From the NCBI GenBank assembly GCA_007127385.1, contig SKZM01000148.1, forward strand, positions 1 to 31,867: a stretch of 31,867 nt of DNA, given 5' to 3'. The notes below the pieces were generated by a model, which was not told the origin of the DNA, did not search any database, and saw only the letters and a list, made by a program, of their open reading frames with translations. Made by a program: the position numbers and the translations under genes. This DNA comes from Methanosalsum sp. (GTDB taxonomy: Archaea; Halobacteriota; Methanosarcinia; Methanosarcinales; Methanosarcinaceae). Position 1 is the first letter of the stretch, and each line of letters opens with the position of its first letter. Positions 7,958 through 16,043 of this stretch are shown piece by piece.

Positions 7958-9241
7958 TTATCTGCTGGGAAATACATTCTGGTTGCTGTTTTTCTCTCTT
8001 ATGAGCGGTTTTGCCAGATGTCTTCTAGCACATGGCGGAACCTCATATATCCCGGGATATATATTCCTGCAGATTTCAACCTGTATTTTTGATCCTGCCT
8101 GTGTGCGGCATTTTCTACAGCGATATCCCTGTCCTTTGCCTGCGGATTCCATGCTTTTATGACATACGGAACATTCTGGGTTTTTGTATTTATATGTCTG
8201 CATCATAGAAATGATCTCAAGCTTTTCTGTGTTCAGTGTGCTATTGATCATACTTCCATATATTCGAATAACATCTCCAGGAATAAGCTCTCTAACCAGT
8301 TCCCTGAAATTCTTTGTTGGTTCATAGGCAGCACATTCCAGCTCATGGTCATGCTTATCGCTGACTGAGAATATGACGTGTCCTCCCTGTATGGTTTCAG
8401 GCATACTTATCACCGTGCACATGAGACTATATGAATGCATGTCCTGCATCTGACTGATACTATCTTCCTGAATGATATGCATATCTGTGCCCTGGTTGGT
8501 TCTGTATAATGCATTTCTTTCAAAAGGCTCTGATCGTATCATTGAGGCACACCGGATGACCTCCTCCTGACCGGATCCTCTGATCCCGTAAAGGACCGGA
8601 TCCGGTGATCTGGGTACACAGACAATCTGCTGATTTAAAATATCTACATTATCCCAGGTCATGGGGTATGTTCTTTTATCAGCACTGAATATGCTGGAGC
8701 TGTCCACCATTCTGGGTGATCCCCATTTTTCCGGTTTACGGTATGTTATGTATTCATAGGTATGGTCCCATCCATTGTTCAGCATTGCCCCGCATGCCGC
8801 AAGTGCTCCTATAAGGCCTCTTCTGTTTTTAAATCCCTTTGATTGAAGATTCAATTTTCTGATAAGCTCCTCTGCTTCACTTACTGTGATGATCTCCTTT
8901 ACTGCTTTTTTGAAAAAGAGGTCCAGAGGGTCCCGTGAGAGCTCAGCCATTTCATCTCTCACAAAAACAATCCCGGGATTGGTTGTATCATTTTCCAGAC
9001 ATGCAAGGGTTCTGACACGCTCAGTTACATGTTCTTTGACCATATCAGGTGCATCTGTATCGATTGCAATGGCAACTGCTGCATTTCCTCGTGTTTTATA
9101 GGGTACTGTTGGATTGAGCCTTATAAGGAGCAGATCATCAATGATTTTTCCGTATCTTTCCAGCTCTTCTGATAGAAGGGAACACAGGTATGTGGTGCAC
9201 ATTCCTTCCCTTGAATCCGTATCGTCAATTCCGATAATCAT
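7958..9241 (-). CDS. tiaS: tRNA(Ile2) 2-agmatinylcytidine synthetase TiaS
   Basis: 427-residue TiaS. This archaeal enzyme uses ATP and agmatine to modify the wobble C34 of tRNA(Ile2) so that it reads AUA. The N-terminal kinase-like domain begins MIIGIDDTDSREGMCTTY, with the DDTDS signature, followed by NPTVPYKTRGNAAVA. A ferredoxin-like region follows. An OB-fold (GDVIRIYGSM near 325-340) and a C-terminal zinc ribbon (CSVCHK...YRCRKCR, about 360-382) contact the tRNA acceptor end. All domains are present and in the usual order. It stands alone on the minus strand between nadE (convergent) and the HTH regulator (divergent, 108-bp gap to that gene's start). Only a weak ribosome site (CGGAA) is visible. 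Confidence 0.95.
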   Translation of the reverse strand: MIIGIDDTDSREGMCTTYLCSLLSEELERYGKIIDDLLLIRLNPTVPYKTRGNAAVAIAIDTDAPDMVKEHVTERVRTLACLENDTTNPGIVFVRDEMAELSRDPLDLFFKKAVKEIITVSEAEELIRKLNLQSKGFKNRRGLIGALAACGAMLNNGWDHTYEYITYRKPEKWGSPRMVDSSSIFSADKRTYPMTWDNVDILNQQIVCVPRSPDPVLYGIRGSGQEEVIRCASMIRSEPFERNALYRTNQGTDMHIIQEDSISQMQDMHSYSLMCTVISMPETIQGGHVIFSVSDKHDHELECAAYEPTKNFRELVRELIPGDVIRIYGSMINSTLNTEKLEIISMMQTYKYKNPECSVCHKSMESAGKGQGYRCRKCRTQAGSKIQVEICRNIYPGIYEVPPCARRHLAKPLIREKNSNQNVFPSR

Positions 9242-9312
9242 ATTTTAATTCCGATAGTAGCATTTTTTTCTTAAATATGCATCGTTGGATAGCGAATATT
9301 ATTCAATAGACA

Positions 9313-9339
9313 ATTATATATATATGTGCATATGTATAT
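9313..9339 (+). promoter_or_regulatory. TATA box and AT-rich palindrome before the HTH regulator
   Basis: A TATATATATA tract (9315-9324) runs into the dyad ATATG-TG-CATAT (9322-9333). The dyad extends with one mismatch to 9316-9339. It lies just before the AGGT ribosome site and the ATG at 9350, where autoregulation by the encoded DNA-binding protein would be easy. Alternating AT makes chance dyads likely. Confidence 0.35.
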
Positions 9340-9349
9340 TAGGTTAATT

Positions 9350-10321
9350 ATGACAAAAGAGATCCTCATACATCAGGTAGTTGATGTACTGAACCATGCA
9401 GGCTTTCTTGTGTCTGATCGCTGCAATATAAGGCCAAGGTGCTTTGACCTTGCTGCCCGGCAGGATGACATATTACTCTTTTGCAAGGTATTATACAATA
9501 TTGATGGTCTGAATGAAGAAACTGCCAGGGAGATAAAATTACTTTCCAGTTATCTTAACGGCTCTCCTCTGATCATAGGTGCAAAGACCAGAAATCAGAT
9601 GCTTGAAGACAGTGTAGTGTACATGAGATACGATGTTCCTGCACTGAATGTACAGACGTTATATGATTATCTGATAGAAGGAATTCCACCTGTTGTGTCT
9701 GCAGCGCCCGGCGGGCTTTATGTCTCCATTGATGGGGACGTACTGAAAAGGGCCAGAAATGAAATTTCCATGTCATTGGGTGCACTTGCATCCAGACTGG
9801 GGGTATCAAGACGTACCATCAGTAAATATGAGGGTGGTGGGATGGCGGCTTCAATTGAGATTGTGCTGCAGCTTGAAGAGATACTGGATGTGGCACTGGC
9901 AAGATCTATTGATTTTATAAAGTCCTTTGATGATAATCCATCCAGTACCGATCCTGGAGATGAGAATATTCAGCACCCTACACCTCCAAAGGATAGTGTT
10001 CTTGAAATATTGCATGCCATGGGCTATAATGTACTCTCCACATCCCAGGCCCCTTTCAAGGCAGTATCAAAGGACGATTCCAATGTTATGCTCACAGGGG
10101 TCAGTGAATACAGCAGTGCTATGATAAAGCGGGCTCATCTGATGAGCAATATTTCTACCATAACAGAGACCCGTTCAGTTTTCATAATCAATGGTCAGAT
10201 AAAATCAGAATCTGTTGAGAGTACAGTTCTGATAGGAAAGGATGAACTGAATAAAATATCCGGGCCTGAAGAACTGGTAACATTGATCGAGAACAGGACA
10301 AATTACCATGCCTGTGAATAA
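9350..10321 (+). CDS. Archaeal HTH (XRE/Cro-like) transcriptional regulator
   Basis: 323-residue protein matching the archaeal family annotated as putative HTH-type transcriptional regulatory protein. The N-terminal domain (about 1-115) has alternating strands and helices (DLAARQDDILLFCKVLYNID; SPLIIGAKTR) like a nuclease-fold or effector-binding domain. Residues about 131-185 are a Cro/C1-type helix-turn-helix (LGALASRLGVSRRTISKYEGG). The C-terminal part (about 215-320) is a second alpha/beta domain. A longer frame starts at 9326, but that codon lies within the TATA tract. AGGT precedes the ATG at 9350, which I prefer. The target is unknown. Its position immediately before the folate cluster makes purN-glyA-folD a candidate, although a 90-bp gap with an inverted repeat separates them. 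Confidence 0.85.
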   Translation: MTKEILIHQVVDVLNHAGFLVSDRCNIRPRCFDLAARQDDILLFCKVLYNIDGLNEETAREIKLLSSYLNGSPLIIGAKTRNQMLEDSVVYMRYDVPALNVQTLYDYLIEGIPPVVSAAPGGLYVSIDGDVLKRARNEISMSLGALASRLGVSRRTISKYEGGGMAASIEIVLQLEEILDVALARSIDFIKSFDDNPSSTDPGDENIQHPTPPKDSVLEILHAMGYNVLSTSQAPFKAVSKDDSNVMLTGVSEYSSAMIKRAHLMSNISTITETRSVFIINGQIKSESVESTVLIGKDELNKISGPEELVTLIENRTNYHACE

Positions 10322-10356
10322 TCCAGCTAATTGATTTATCCCCTTATCTCTGGATT
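10320..10356 (+). repeat. Inverted repeat between the HTH regulator and purN
   Basis: Seven-base arms AATCCAG and CTGGATT with a 23-base spacer begin at the stop codon of the regulator. A separate eight-base palindrome GCAATTGC follows at 10359-10366. The pair could be an operator for the folate cluster or a weak transcript-end structure. No T tract follows, so I do not call a terminator. Confidence 0.25.
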
Positions 10357-10411
10357 CCGCAATTGCATGCTCCAAAACTGTAATATAGTGAAACTTCATA
10401 AGAAGTCAGCA

Positions 10412-11041
10412 ATGACGTGTAATATTGCAGTTCTGGTATCAGGGAGAGGTTCAAATCTTCAATCTATCATTGACAACATCGATTCCAGTTATATCAGGAA
10501 TGCCAGTATAAATGTGGTTATCAGTGATGTTCAGGATGCGTATGCTCTAGAGCGTGCCAGAGATCATGCAATAGATGCTATATTTATCAATCCATCAGAA
10601 CATGGATCAAAAAAGGATTATGAGAACTATCTTATTGGTATTCTTGAGAAATATAGCATTGATCTGGTTCTCCTTGCTGGCTATATGCGTCTTCTTGGAA
10701 ATTCATTTATCCGAAGATACAAGAACCGAATAATGAACATCCATCCATCTCTGTTACCATCTTTCAGAGGTCTGGATGCACAAAAACAGGCACTTGAATA
10801 TGGTGTAAAGGTCAGTGGATGCACTGTTCATTTTGTTGATGAGGGGATGGATTCTGGACCCATAATACTGCAGCAGTGTGTCAGGATATTTGAGAATGAT
10901 ACCGTTGAGTCTCTTTCTGAAAGGATCCTTGAACAGGAACACGTTATCTACCCGGAAGCTGTAAAACTATTTGTTGAGGGTAAACTTAAAGTGCAAGGTC
11001 GAATTGTACTAACCCGAAATGATGAACGATCAGTTAAATAA
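10412..11041 (+). CDS. purN: Phosphoribosylglycinamide formyltransferase, folate-dependent
   Basis: 209 residues from MTCNIAVLVSGRGSN. The longer frame from 10331 adds residues with no PurN similarity, and 209 is the normal PurN length. The enzyme transfers the formyl group of 10-formyl-tetrahydrofolate to GAR in purine synthesis. Visible motifs are the GRGSNLQ phosphate loop, NIHPSLLPSFRG with the catalytic Asn and His, and HFVDEGMDSGPII with the catalytic Asp. It uses folate, not formate as PurT does, which matches the folate genes that follow (glyA, folD). It begins the same-strand run that extends to 18080. The later purP gene (30271-31341) covers the second formylation step of the pathway by a formate-dependent route. 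No clear ribosome site is visible. Confidence 0.93.
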   Translation: MTCNIAVLVSGRGSNLQSIIDNIDSSYIRNASINVVISDVQDAYALERARDHAIDAIFINPSEHGSKKDYENYLIGILEKYSIDLVLLAGYMRLLGNSFIRRYKNRIMNIHPSLLPSFRGLDAQKQALEYGVKVSGCTVHFVDEGMDSGPIILQQCVRIFENDTVESLSERILEQEHVIYPEAVKLFVEGKLKVQGRIVLTRNDERSVK

Positions 11042-11086
11042 TGAACTTATAATAACAACTATTTATCAAATAATGGATGAGTGAAG

Positions 11087-12322
11087 ATGTCTTATATTTC
11101 AGATATTGATCCGGAAATATGTGAGGTTCTGGAACTTGAGCTGCAACGTCAGGATGAAAAACTTAACCTGATAGCTTCAGAGAACTATGCAAGCCGTGCT
11201 GTTATGGAAGTTCAGGGTTCCGTAATGACGAACAAATATGCAGAAGGTTATTCCGGGAAAAGGTATTATGGCGGATGCGAGTATGTGGATCTGGCCGAGG
11301 ACCTGGCAATCGAGAGAGCAAAGGCTTTGTTTGGGGCAGAGCATGTAAATGTCCAGCCCCACTCGGGTTCTGGATCTAATATGGCAGTCTATTTTTCAAT
11401 GTTAGAACCCGGAGACACCATCATGTCAATGGACCTGACACATGGAGGCCACCTCTCTCATGGAAGTCCGGTCAATTTTGCAGGAAAACTGTATAATGTG
11501 ATTCCTTACGGAGTTGACAGAGAAACAGAAACCCTGAACTATGAAGAACTGATGGAACTTGCCAGAAAGCATAAACCCAGAATGATCGTATGCGGTGCAT
11601 CTGCATATCCTGCAGAGATCGATTTTAAGAGGTTCAGAGAAATTGCGGATGAAGTTGATGCATATCTTCTGGCAGATATTGCACATATTGCAGGTCTGGT
11701 CGCTGCAGGAGTGCATCAGAGTCCCGTTCCATACGCTGATTTTGTGACCACAACTACCCATAAGACACTGCGCGGGCCAAGAGGTGGAATGGTTATGTGC
11801 AGGCAGGAATATGGAAAGGATATCGATAAATCTATATTTCCGGGAATCCAGGGAGGTCCTCTGATGCATGTGATTGCTGCAAAGGCAGTGGCATTTAAGG
11901 AAGCTCAGGGCTCCAAATTTAAGAAGGACCAGGAACAAACAGTCAAGAATGCCGGAGTGCTGAGTGATGATCTTACTGAGAGAGGATTTCATCTTGTTAC
12001 TGGTGGTACCCAGAATCACATGATGCTCATCAACCTGAATAATCGCGATATTACTGGAAAGGAAGCTGAAGCTGCTTTCTGCAAGGCTGGTATTGTACTG
12101 AACAAGAATACCGTTCCCTTTGAGACCAGAAGTCCGTTTGTTACAAGCGGTATCCGAATAGGGACTCCGGCTGCAACTACAAGAGGAATGAAAGATTCTG
12201 AGATGTTGCAGATTGCAGATTTTATTGATCAGACAATTGTAAATGTTGATGATGATTCTGCACTTGGAATGATCTGTGAGGATGTAAAGGAGCTGTGCCA
12301 CAGGTATCCTATCTATAAGTGA
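11087..12322 (+). CDS. glyA: Serine hydroxymethyltransferase
   Basis: 411-residue PLP enzyme interconverting serine and glycine with transfer of the one-carbon unit to a reduced pterin. The PLP lysine is Lys226 in [14 protein letters not shown], and the Asp/His pair is in [15 protein letters not shown] (about 194-208). Substrate blocks SENYAS and [14 protein letters not shown] are intact, so it should be active. Genomic linkage to folD, metV and metF indicates tetrahydrofolate as acceptor rather than tetrahydromethanopterin or sarcinapterin; this is inference. The ATG at 11087 follows GGATGAG at five to seven bases, while the GTG at 11081 would overlap that site. A TATA-like CTTATAATAA at about 11046-11055 could give glyA its own promoter inside the cluster. 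Confidence 0.96.
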   Translation: MSYISDIDPEICEVLELELQRQDEKLNLIASENYASRAVMEVQGSVMTNKYAEGYSGKRYYGGCEYVDLAEDLAIERAKALFGAEHVNVQPHSGSGSNMAVYFSMLEPGDTIMSMDLTHGGHLSHGSPVNFAGKLYNVIPYGVDRETETLNYEELMELARKHKPRMIVCGASAYPAEIDFKRFREIADEVDAYLLADIAHIAGLVAAGVHQSPVPYADFVTTTTHKTLRGPRGGMVMCRQEYGKDIDKSIFPGIQGGPLMHVIAAKAVAFKEAQGSKFKKDQEQTVKNAGVLSDDLTERGFHLVTGGTQNHMMLINLNNRDITGKEAEAAFCKAGIVLNKNTVPFETRSPFVTSGIRIGTPAATTRGMKDSEMLQIADFIDQTIVNVDDDSALGMICEDVKELCHRYPIYK

Positions 12323-12346
12323 TCTGTGGAATACCGGGTGAAATTG

Positions 12347-13210
12347 ATGAACAATGGTTCTGAATCAAAGATAATCGATGGCAGAAAACTGGCAAAAAAA
12401 ATCGAACGCGAAGTAAAGGAAGACGCTGACCAGCTTAGGGCACAGGGCATCATTCCCTGCCTTGCCTCAATACTTGTAGGAGATGATCCCGCTTCAAAGC
12501 TCTATATCTCATTAAAGCACAGGGCCTGTGACCGTGCAGGTATCCTGGCAAAGGATTACCATCTTCCTTATGATACCTCTCAGAAAGAACTGATTGAACT
12601 TATTGAGCGTCTAAACCAGGATGATGAGGTTCATGGAATACTTGTCCAGTTACCCCTGCCAGAAAGCATCAATGAGCAGGAAGTGATGGAGACCATTGAT
12701 CCTTCCAGGGACTCAGATGGCTTTCATCCTTTTAATATGGGGAGGCTCCTTATTGGAAATGAGGGTCTTGTGCCATGTACTCCCCGGGGGATTATCCGGG
12801 CACTTGATGAGTATCAGGTGAATGTTGAGGGAAAACATGCCGTTGTGGTGGGACACAGCAATGTTGTAGGTAAACCTATGGCTGCAATGCTGCTTAACAG
12901 GAACGCTACTGTTAGTGTCTGTCATGTATATACAAAGGATCTGAAAAAATTCACAAGCCAGGCTGATATACTTATCGTTGCAACCGGAGTAAAGCATCTT
13001 ATCAGAGAGGATATGGTAAAAGAGGGCAGTATCATCTTTGATGTGGGAATCACTGAGGAGAACGGAAAGATCTATGGAGATGTGGATTATGAGAATGTTA
13101 TTGAAAAGGCATCTCTTATTACCCCGGTTCCAGGTGGGGTCGGGCCTGTTACTGTATCCACCTTGTTAGAGCATGTACTCAAAGCATGCAGATCCTCGAT
13201 AAAAAGTTAA
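12347..13210 (+). CDS. folD: Methylene-tetrahydrofolate dehydrogenase/methenyl-tetrahydrofolate cyclohydrolase
   Basis: 287-residue bifunctional FolD taking methylene-tetrahydrofolate to 10-formyl-tetrahydrofolate. The catalytic Tyr53 and Lys57 lie in YISLK, the GDDPAS motif precedes them, and VHGILVQLPLP, GHSNVVGKPMA (dinucleotide binding) and TPVPGGVGPVT are all conserved. The ATG at 12347 is chosen because GGGTGA lies five bases upstream. The GTG at 12326 would add seven residues. The gene follows glyA closely (stop at 12322), so the start site overlaps the end of the operon partner. Its presence is direct evidence for a folate pathway, because methanopterin-dependent one-carbon oxidation uses Mtd and Mch instead. 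The product 10-formyl-tetrahydrofolate feeds PurN. Confidence 0.96.
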   Translation: MNNGSESKIIDGRKLAKKIEREVKEDADQLRAQGIIPCLASILVGDDPASKLYISLKHRACDRAGILAKDYHLPYDTSQKELIELIERLNQDDEVHGILVQLPLPESINEQEVMETIDPSRDSDGFHPFNMGRLLIGNEGLVPCTPRGIIRALDEYQVNVEGKHAVVVGHSNVVGKPMAAMLLNRNATVSVCHVYTKDLKKFTSQADILIVATGVKHLIREDMVKEGSIIFDVGITEENGKIYGDVDYENVIEKASLITPVPGGVGPVTVSTLLEHVLKACRSSIKS

Positions 13211-13269
13211 GTTTCAGGCTAGATCTCATATAAGATCCAATAACAATTCAAGTAAACAACTGGTTTAAA

Positions 13270-14505
13270 ATGGCTGTTGATTCAGATATTTGTGGCCTTA
13301 AGATTGGAGATAGGCATCCTGTAAGACTTATGGGTGTCATCAATCTGAGTAATGAGTCCTTTTACAAGGCATCGGTAGTAGATGGAGATTCGGTCCTTGA
13401 TGTTGCCAGAAAAATGGTCGACGAAGGCGCTACCATGATCGACGTGGGAGCCAGGTCCACCTGGCCCCTGGCAAAGCCGATCTCCAGAAAGAAAGAAATT
13501 TCACGCCTGCTCCCAGTTCTGGATATCCTCCAAAACAATGTAGATGCCATTGTTTCTGTGGATACCATGTTCTCGGATATTGCTGAGAAGGCTTTAAGCC
13601 GGGGGGTGGATGTTGTAAATGATGTATCCGGATTTACCACAGATCCGGAGATGATGGGTGTTGTTAGAGATTACGACTGCCCTGCGGTGGTGATGGCCTC
13701 CATGGAAATGACGGGAGACCCTCTGGGTATGGATGAAGTCATAACCGCACTTGATGAGATTATTCACAGGTCAGAATCAAACGGAATTGACCCCTCCAGA
13801 CTTATATTGGATCCTGCAATTGGAAAGTGGGTTCCTGAAAAAGAGGCAGTACATGATTTTGAAGTGATCGATCAGTTCCAGAGACTGCAGGCATTTGAAA
13901 AGCCAATACTTGCTGCCATTTCAAGAAAATCAGTAATAGATGCCGTTGTAAATAAACCTGCAGATGAAAGACTTCAGGGGAGCCTTGCGGCAACTGCAAT
14001 TACCGTGCATAAAGGAGCACATATCATACGTACACATGACGTAGCTGCGACAGTTGATACAGTCAAAGTGGCTTCGGCAATGCGCAGTTTTCCTTCAGCT
14101 ATACAGGAAGATCGGTTCAGGGTAAGTATTATTGATATTACTGTTCCGGATGACCTGGCTTACTATATGCGATCAGTAGGAGTTACTCCTGAAGGCTGCA
14201 GTATCATGAAGAATAAATCCGTTAGTATGGCCATCAGGATCGATAATATTACTTCCACTGAAGCCCTTATTATCAAGCAGGAGATCCTTGCAAGAGGTGG
14301 TGATGCAGCAATATCAAAAGATGCCATATCCCAGCAACTTGACAGTACAGATGTTATAGTCATAGGCACTCTTTTGCAGTTTGAGAAGCTGATACAGAAA
14401 CTATCAGGACAGTCCCGGGATCTTCCCCTTATAGCCCAGATGCTCAGGAGAACCCTGGAAAGTCAGATGGATATCAAACAAAAATACCCTGGAACAACAT
14501 TATGA
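13270..14505 (+). CDS. Dihydropteroate synthase-like protein with C-terminal accessory domain
   Basis: 411 residues. Residues about 15-275 form the pterin-binding TIM barrel of dihydropteroate synthase: GVINLSNESF (22-31, for the usual NVTPDSF), IDVGARST (57-64), VSVDT (95-99), LDPAIGKW (180-187), SRKSVI (218-223) and HDVAAT (256-261). Residues about 285-395 form an extra alpha/beta domain (GVTPEGCSIM; KQEILARGGDAAIS; VIVIGTLLQFEKLI). From memory, many clostridial and Thermotoga enzymes carry a similar domain at the N-terminus, so the order is reversed here. The reaction would join a pterin pyrophosphate to p-aminobenzoate (folate) or a ribofuranosyl-aminobenzene (methanopterin). The folate neighbours favour the former. 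It overlaps metV by ATGA, so the two are coupled. A TATA-like CATATAAG in the 59-bp gap before it may give an internal promoter. Confidence 0.85.
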   Translation: MAVDSDICGLKIGDRHPVRLMGVINLSNESFYKASVVDGDSVLDVARKMVDEGATMIDVGARSTWPLAKPISRKKEISRLLPVLDILQNNVDAIVSVDTMFSDIAEKALSRGVDVVNDVSGFTTDPEMMGVVRDYDCPAVVMASMEMTGDPLGMDEVITALDEIIHRSESNGIDPSRLILDPAIGKWVPEKEAVHDFEVIDQFQRLQAFEKPILAAISRKSVIDAVVNKPADERLQGSLAATAITVHKGAHIIRTHDVAATVDTVKVASAMRSFPSAIQEDRFRVSIIDITVPDDLAYYMRSVGVTPEGCSIMKNKSVSMAIRIDNITSTEALIIKQEILARGGDAAISKDAISQQLDSTDVIVIGTLLQFEKLIQKLSGQSRDLPLIAQMLRRTLESQMDIKQKYPGTTL

Positions 14506-15110
14506 TAATATCTCAAGACAAACCTTTTGAAGAGATTCTTGAACTACTTCAGGATCACAGAACAATTTTCATCATTGGGTGCAATACATGTGCCTCAAAG
14601 CTTCATGTGGGTGGCGAGGAGGAGATCCTCACGATGAGATCGGGTCTTGAAGATGCAGGTAAAGATGTGATAGGATGGGCACTGCCAACAGCTGCCTGCA
14701 GTATAAGATCATGGGAGCACCTGGCAGAGAAGGACAGGTCAATCGAGAAGGCTGATGCTGTACTGGTAATGGCATGTGGCAGTGGTGCTTCGGTGATAAG
14801 CAGAGTTACGGATATCCAGGTATATACCTCCAACAACACGACTTCTCTTGGAGGTATTTTCAAAGGTGAAATACTTCCGGACCAGTGCAAAATGTGTGGT
14901 AACTGCACAATTTCTTATTTTGGTGGAATCTGTCCCACAGCACAGTGTCCCAAGAACCTCCTGAATGGACCATGTGGAGGATGTGCTGATGGTAAATGTG
15001 AGACCGATCCAGATAAGGACTGTGTGTGGGAAATGATCTACCTGAAACTTAAAGAAATGAACAGGCTGGATCTGGTGGAAAAGATATATCTGCCCAGGGA
15101 AAACAAATGA
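14502..15110 (+). CDS. metV: MetV-like methylenetetrahydrofolate reductase partner (MTHFR C-terminal domain family)
   Basis: 202-residue cysteine-rich protein with 13 Cys. The C-terminal half shows CKMCGNC (129-135), then GGICPTAQCPKNLLNGPCGG (141-160), CADGKC (161-166) and Cys174. The ICPxxxCxKxLLNGPCGG block is the signature of the MTHFR-C family. N-terminal Cys27, Cys30, Cys66 and Cys92 may add ligands. In acetogens MetV binds iron-sulfur and zinc centres and forms a complex with MetF that draws electrons from ferredoxin or other redox modules. The gene overlaps the dihydropteroate synthase-like gene by four bases and precedes metF by 35 bases, so a MetVF complex is a firm inference. The electron donor is unknown. 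Ferredoxin or reduced F420-linked proteins are possibilities in a methanogen. Confidence 0.87.
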   Translation: MIISQDKPFEEILELLQDHRTIFIIGCNTCASKLHVGGEEEILTMRSGLEDAGKDVIGWALPTAACSIRSWEHLAEKDRSIEKADAVLVMACGSGASVISRVTDIQVYTSNNTTSLGGIFKGEILPDQCKMCGNCTISYFGGICPTAQCPKNLLNGPCGGCADGKCETDPDKDCVWEMIYLKLKEMNRLDLVEKIYLPRENK

Positions 15111-15145
15111 TTGCCTGCGTGCTGGACGATGTGAGTTGATTATAA

Positions 15146-16021
15146 ATGCATTCACTATTTCAGGATAAGATCAGATCAGGAAGTTTTGTTATTACTGCTG
15201 AGATCACTCCACCCAAAGGAACCGATACTACAAAAGCTGTAGAAAATGCAGATATGCTTAGAGGCTGTGTGGATGCTCTCAATATTACAGATAATAACCG
15301 GGCTGTTATGCGAATGAGTCCGGTAGCTCTTGGTAAGATCTTGAAGGACAGGGGGCATGAAGTGATAGTACAGATGACATGCAGGGACCGAAACCGCCTT
15401 GCGCTTCAGTCTGAACTGTTAGGTGCCTATGCTCTTGGAATTGAGAACATCTGCGTGATGACAGGTGACCATGTAAAAAGCGGTGACCACCAGGGTGCAA
15501 AAGCCGTTTATGATCTTGATTCGGTACAGTTGCTGTCCATGATCCGTAAAATGATGAACGGTTCTGATCTTTATGGTAATCCACTTGACTCAGCTCCTGA
15601 GTTTATGGTGGGGGCAGTTTCTAACATCGATCCTGGTCAAGCCATGCAGATGCTGAAATTTAAAAAGAAGATCCTTGAAGGAGCTGATTTCATACAGACC
15701 CAGGCTATATATGATCCTGATCTTTTTGAAAGTTTTATGGAATATGCCCGGGAATTTAAGGTACCGGTCATTGCCGGTATAATTCCTCTCAAATCTGCAG
15801 GAATGGCACGGTTCATGAACGAGAATGTGCCTGGAATACATATCGGTGAGGACCTGATTGAGAGGATGGAGCAGGCAAGGGATCCTGTGCATGAAGGGTT
15901 TGAGATAAGCTGTGAGGTCATCAGCAGGATCAGACCGATATGCCAGGGAATCCATTTAATGCCTATTGGGCAACACTTAAATACACAAAGGCTACTTGAA
16001 ATGGCTGGATTTTCTAAATAA
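15146..16021 (+). CDS. metF: Methylenetetrahydrofolate reductase
   Basis: 291-residue TIM-barrel flavoprotein reducing methylene-tetrahydrofolate to methyl-tetrahydrofolate. Motifs are AEITPPKG with the catalytic Glu19, ALNITDNN, QMTCRDRNR, GIENICVMTGDH, AQAIYDPDLFE-type flavin contacts and IPLKSAGMARFMNENVPG. It is not the F420-dependent Mer (different family), which is the methanopterin counterpart. With metV just upstream it should form a MetVF complex. It lacks the C-terminal regulatory domain of the eukaryotic enzyme and fits the short bacterial length. The methyl product could serve methionine synthesis; no methionine synthase gene is in the window. The overlapping downstream frame does not matter, since thiC starts 22 bases after the metF stop. 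No strong ribosome site precedes its ATG. Confidence 0.92.
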   Translation: MHSLFQDKIRSGSFVITAEITPPKGTDTTKAVENADMLRGCVDALNITDNNRAVMRMSPVALGKILKDRGHEVIVQMTCRDRNRLALQSELLGAYALGIENICVMTGDHVKSGDHQGAKAVYDLDSVQLLSMIRKMMNGSDLYGNPLDSAPEFMVGAVSNIDPGQAMQMLKFKKKILEGADFIQTQAIYDPDLFESFMEYAREFKVPVIAGIIPLKSAGMARFMNENVPGIHIGEDLIERMEQARDPVHEGFEISCEVISRIRPICQGIHLMPIGQHLNTQRLLEMAGFSK

Positions 16022-16043
16022 TATAATATATGTGGAATCGTTC

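Noticed and set aside
9326..9349. Upstream ATG for the HTH regulator
   Set aside because: The codon lies inside or right after the TATA tract, so it could not be in the transcript; AGGT favours 9350.
15996..16043. Longer start for the ThiC-family protein
   Set aside because: It overlaps metF and adds residues with no ThiC similarity, while MKTTQIEYARNG fits the usual N-terminus.
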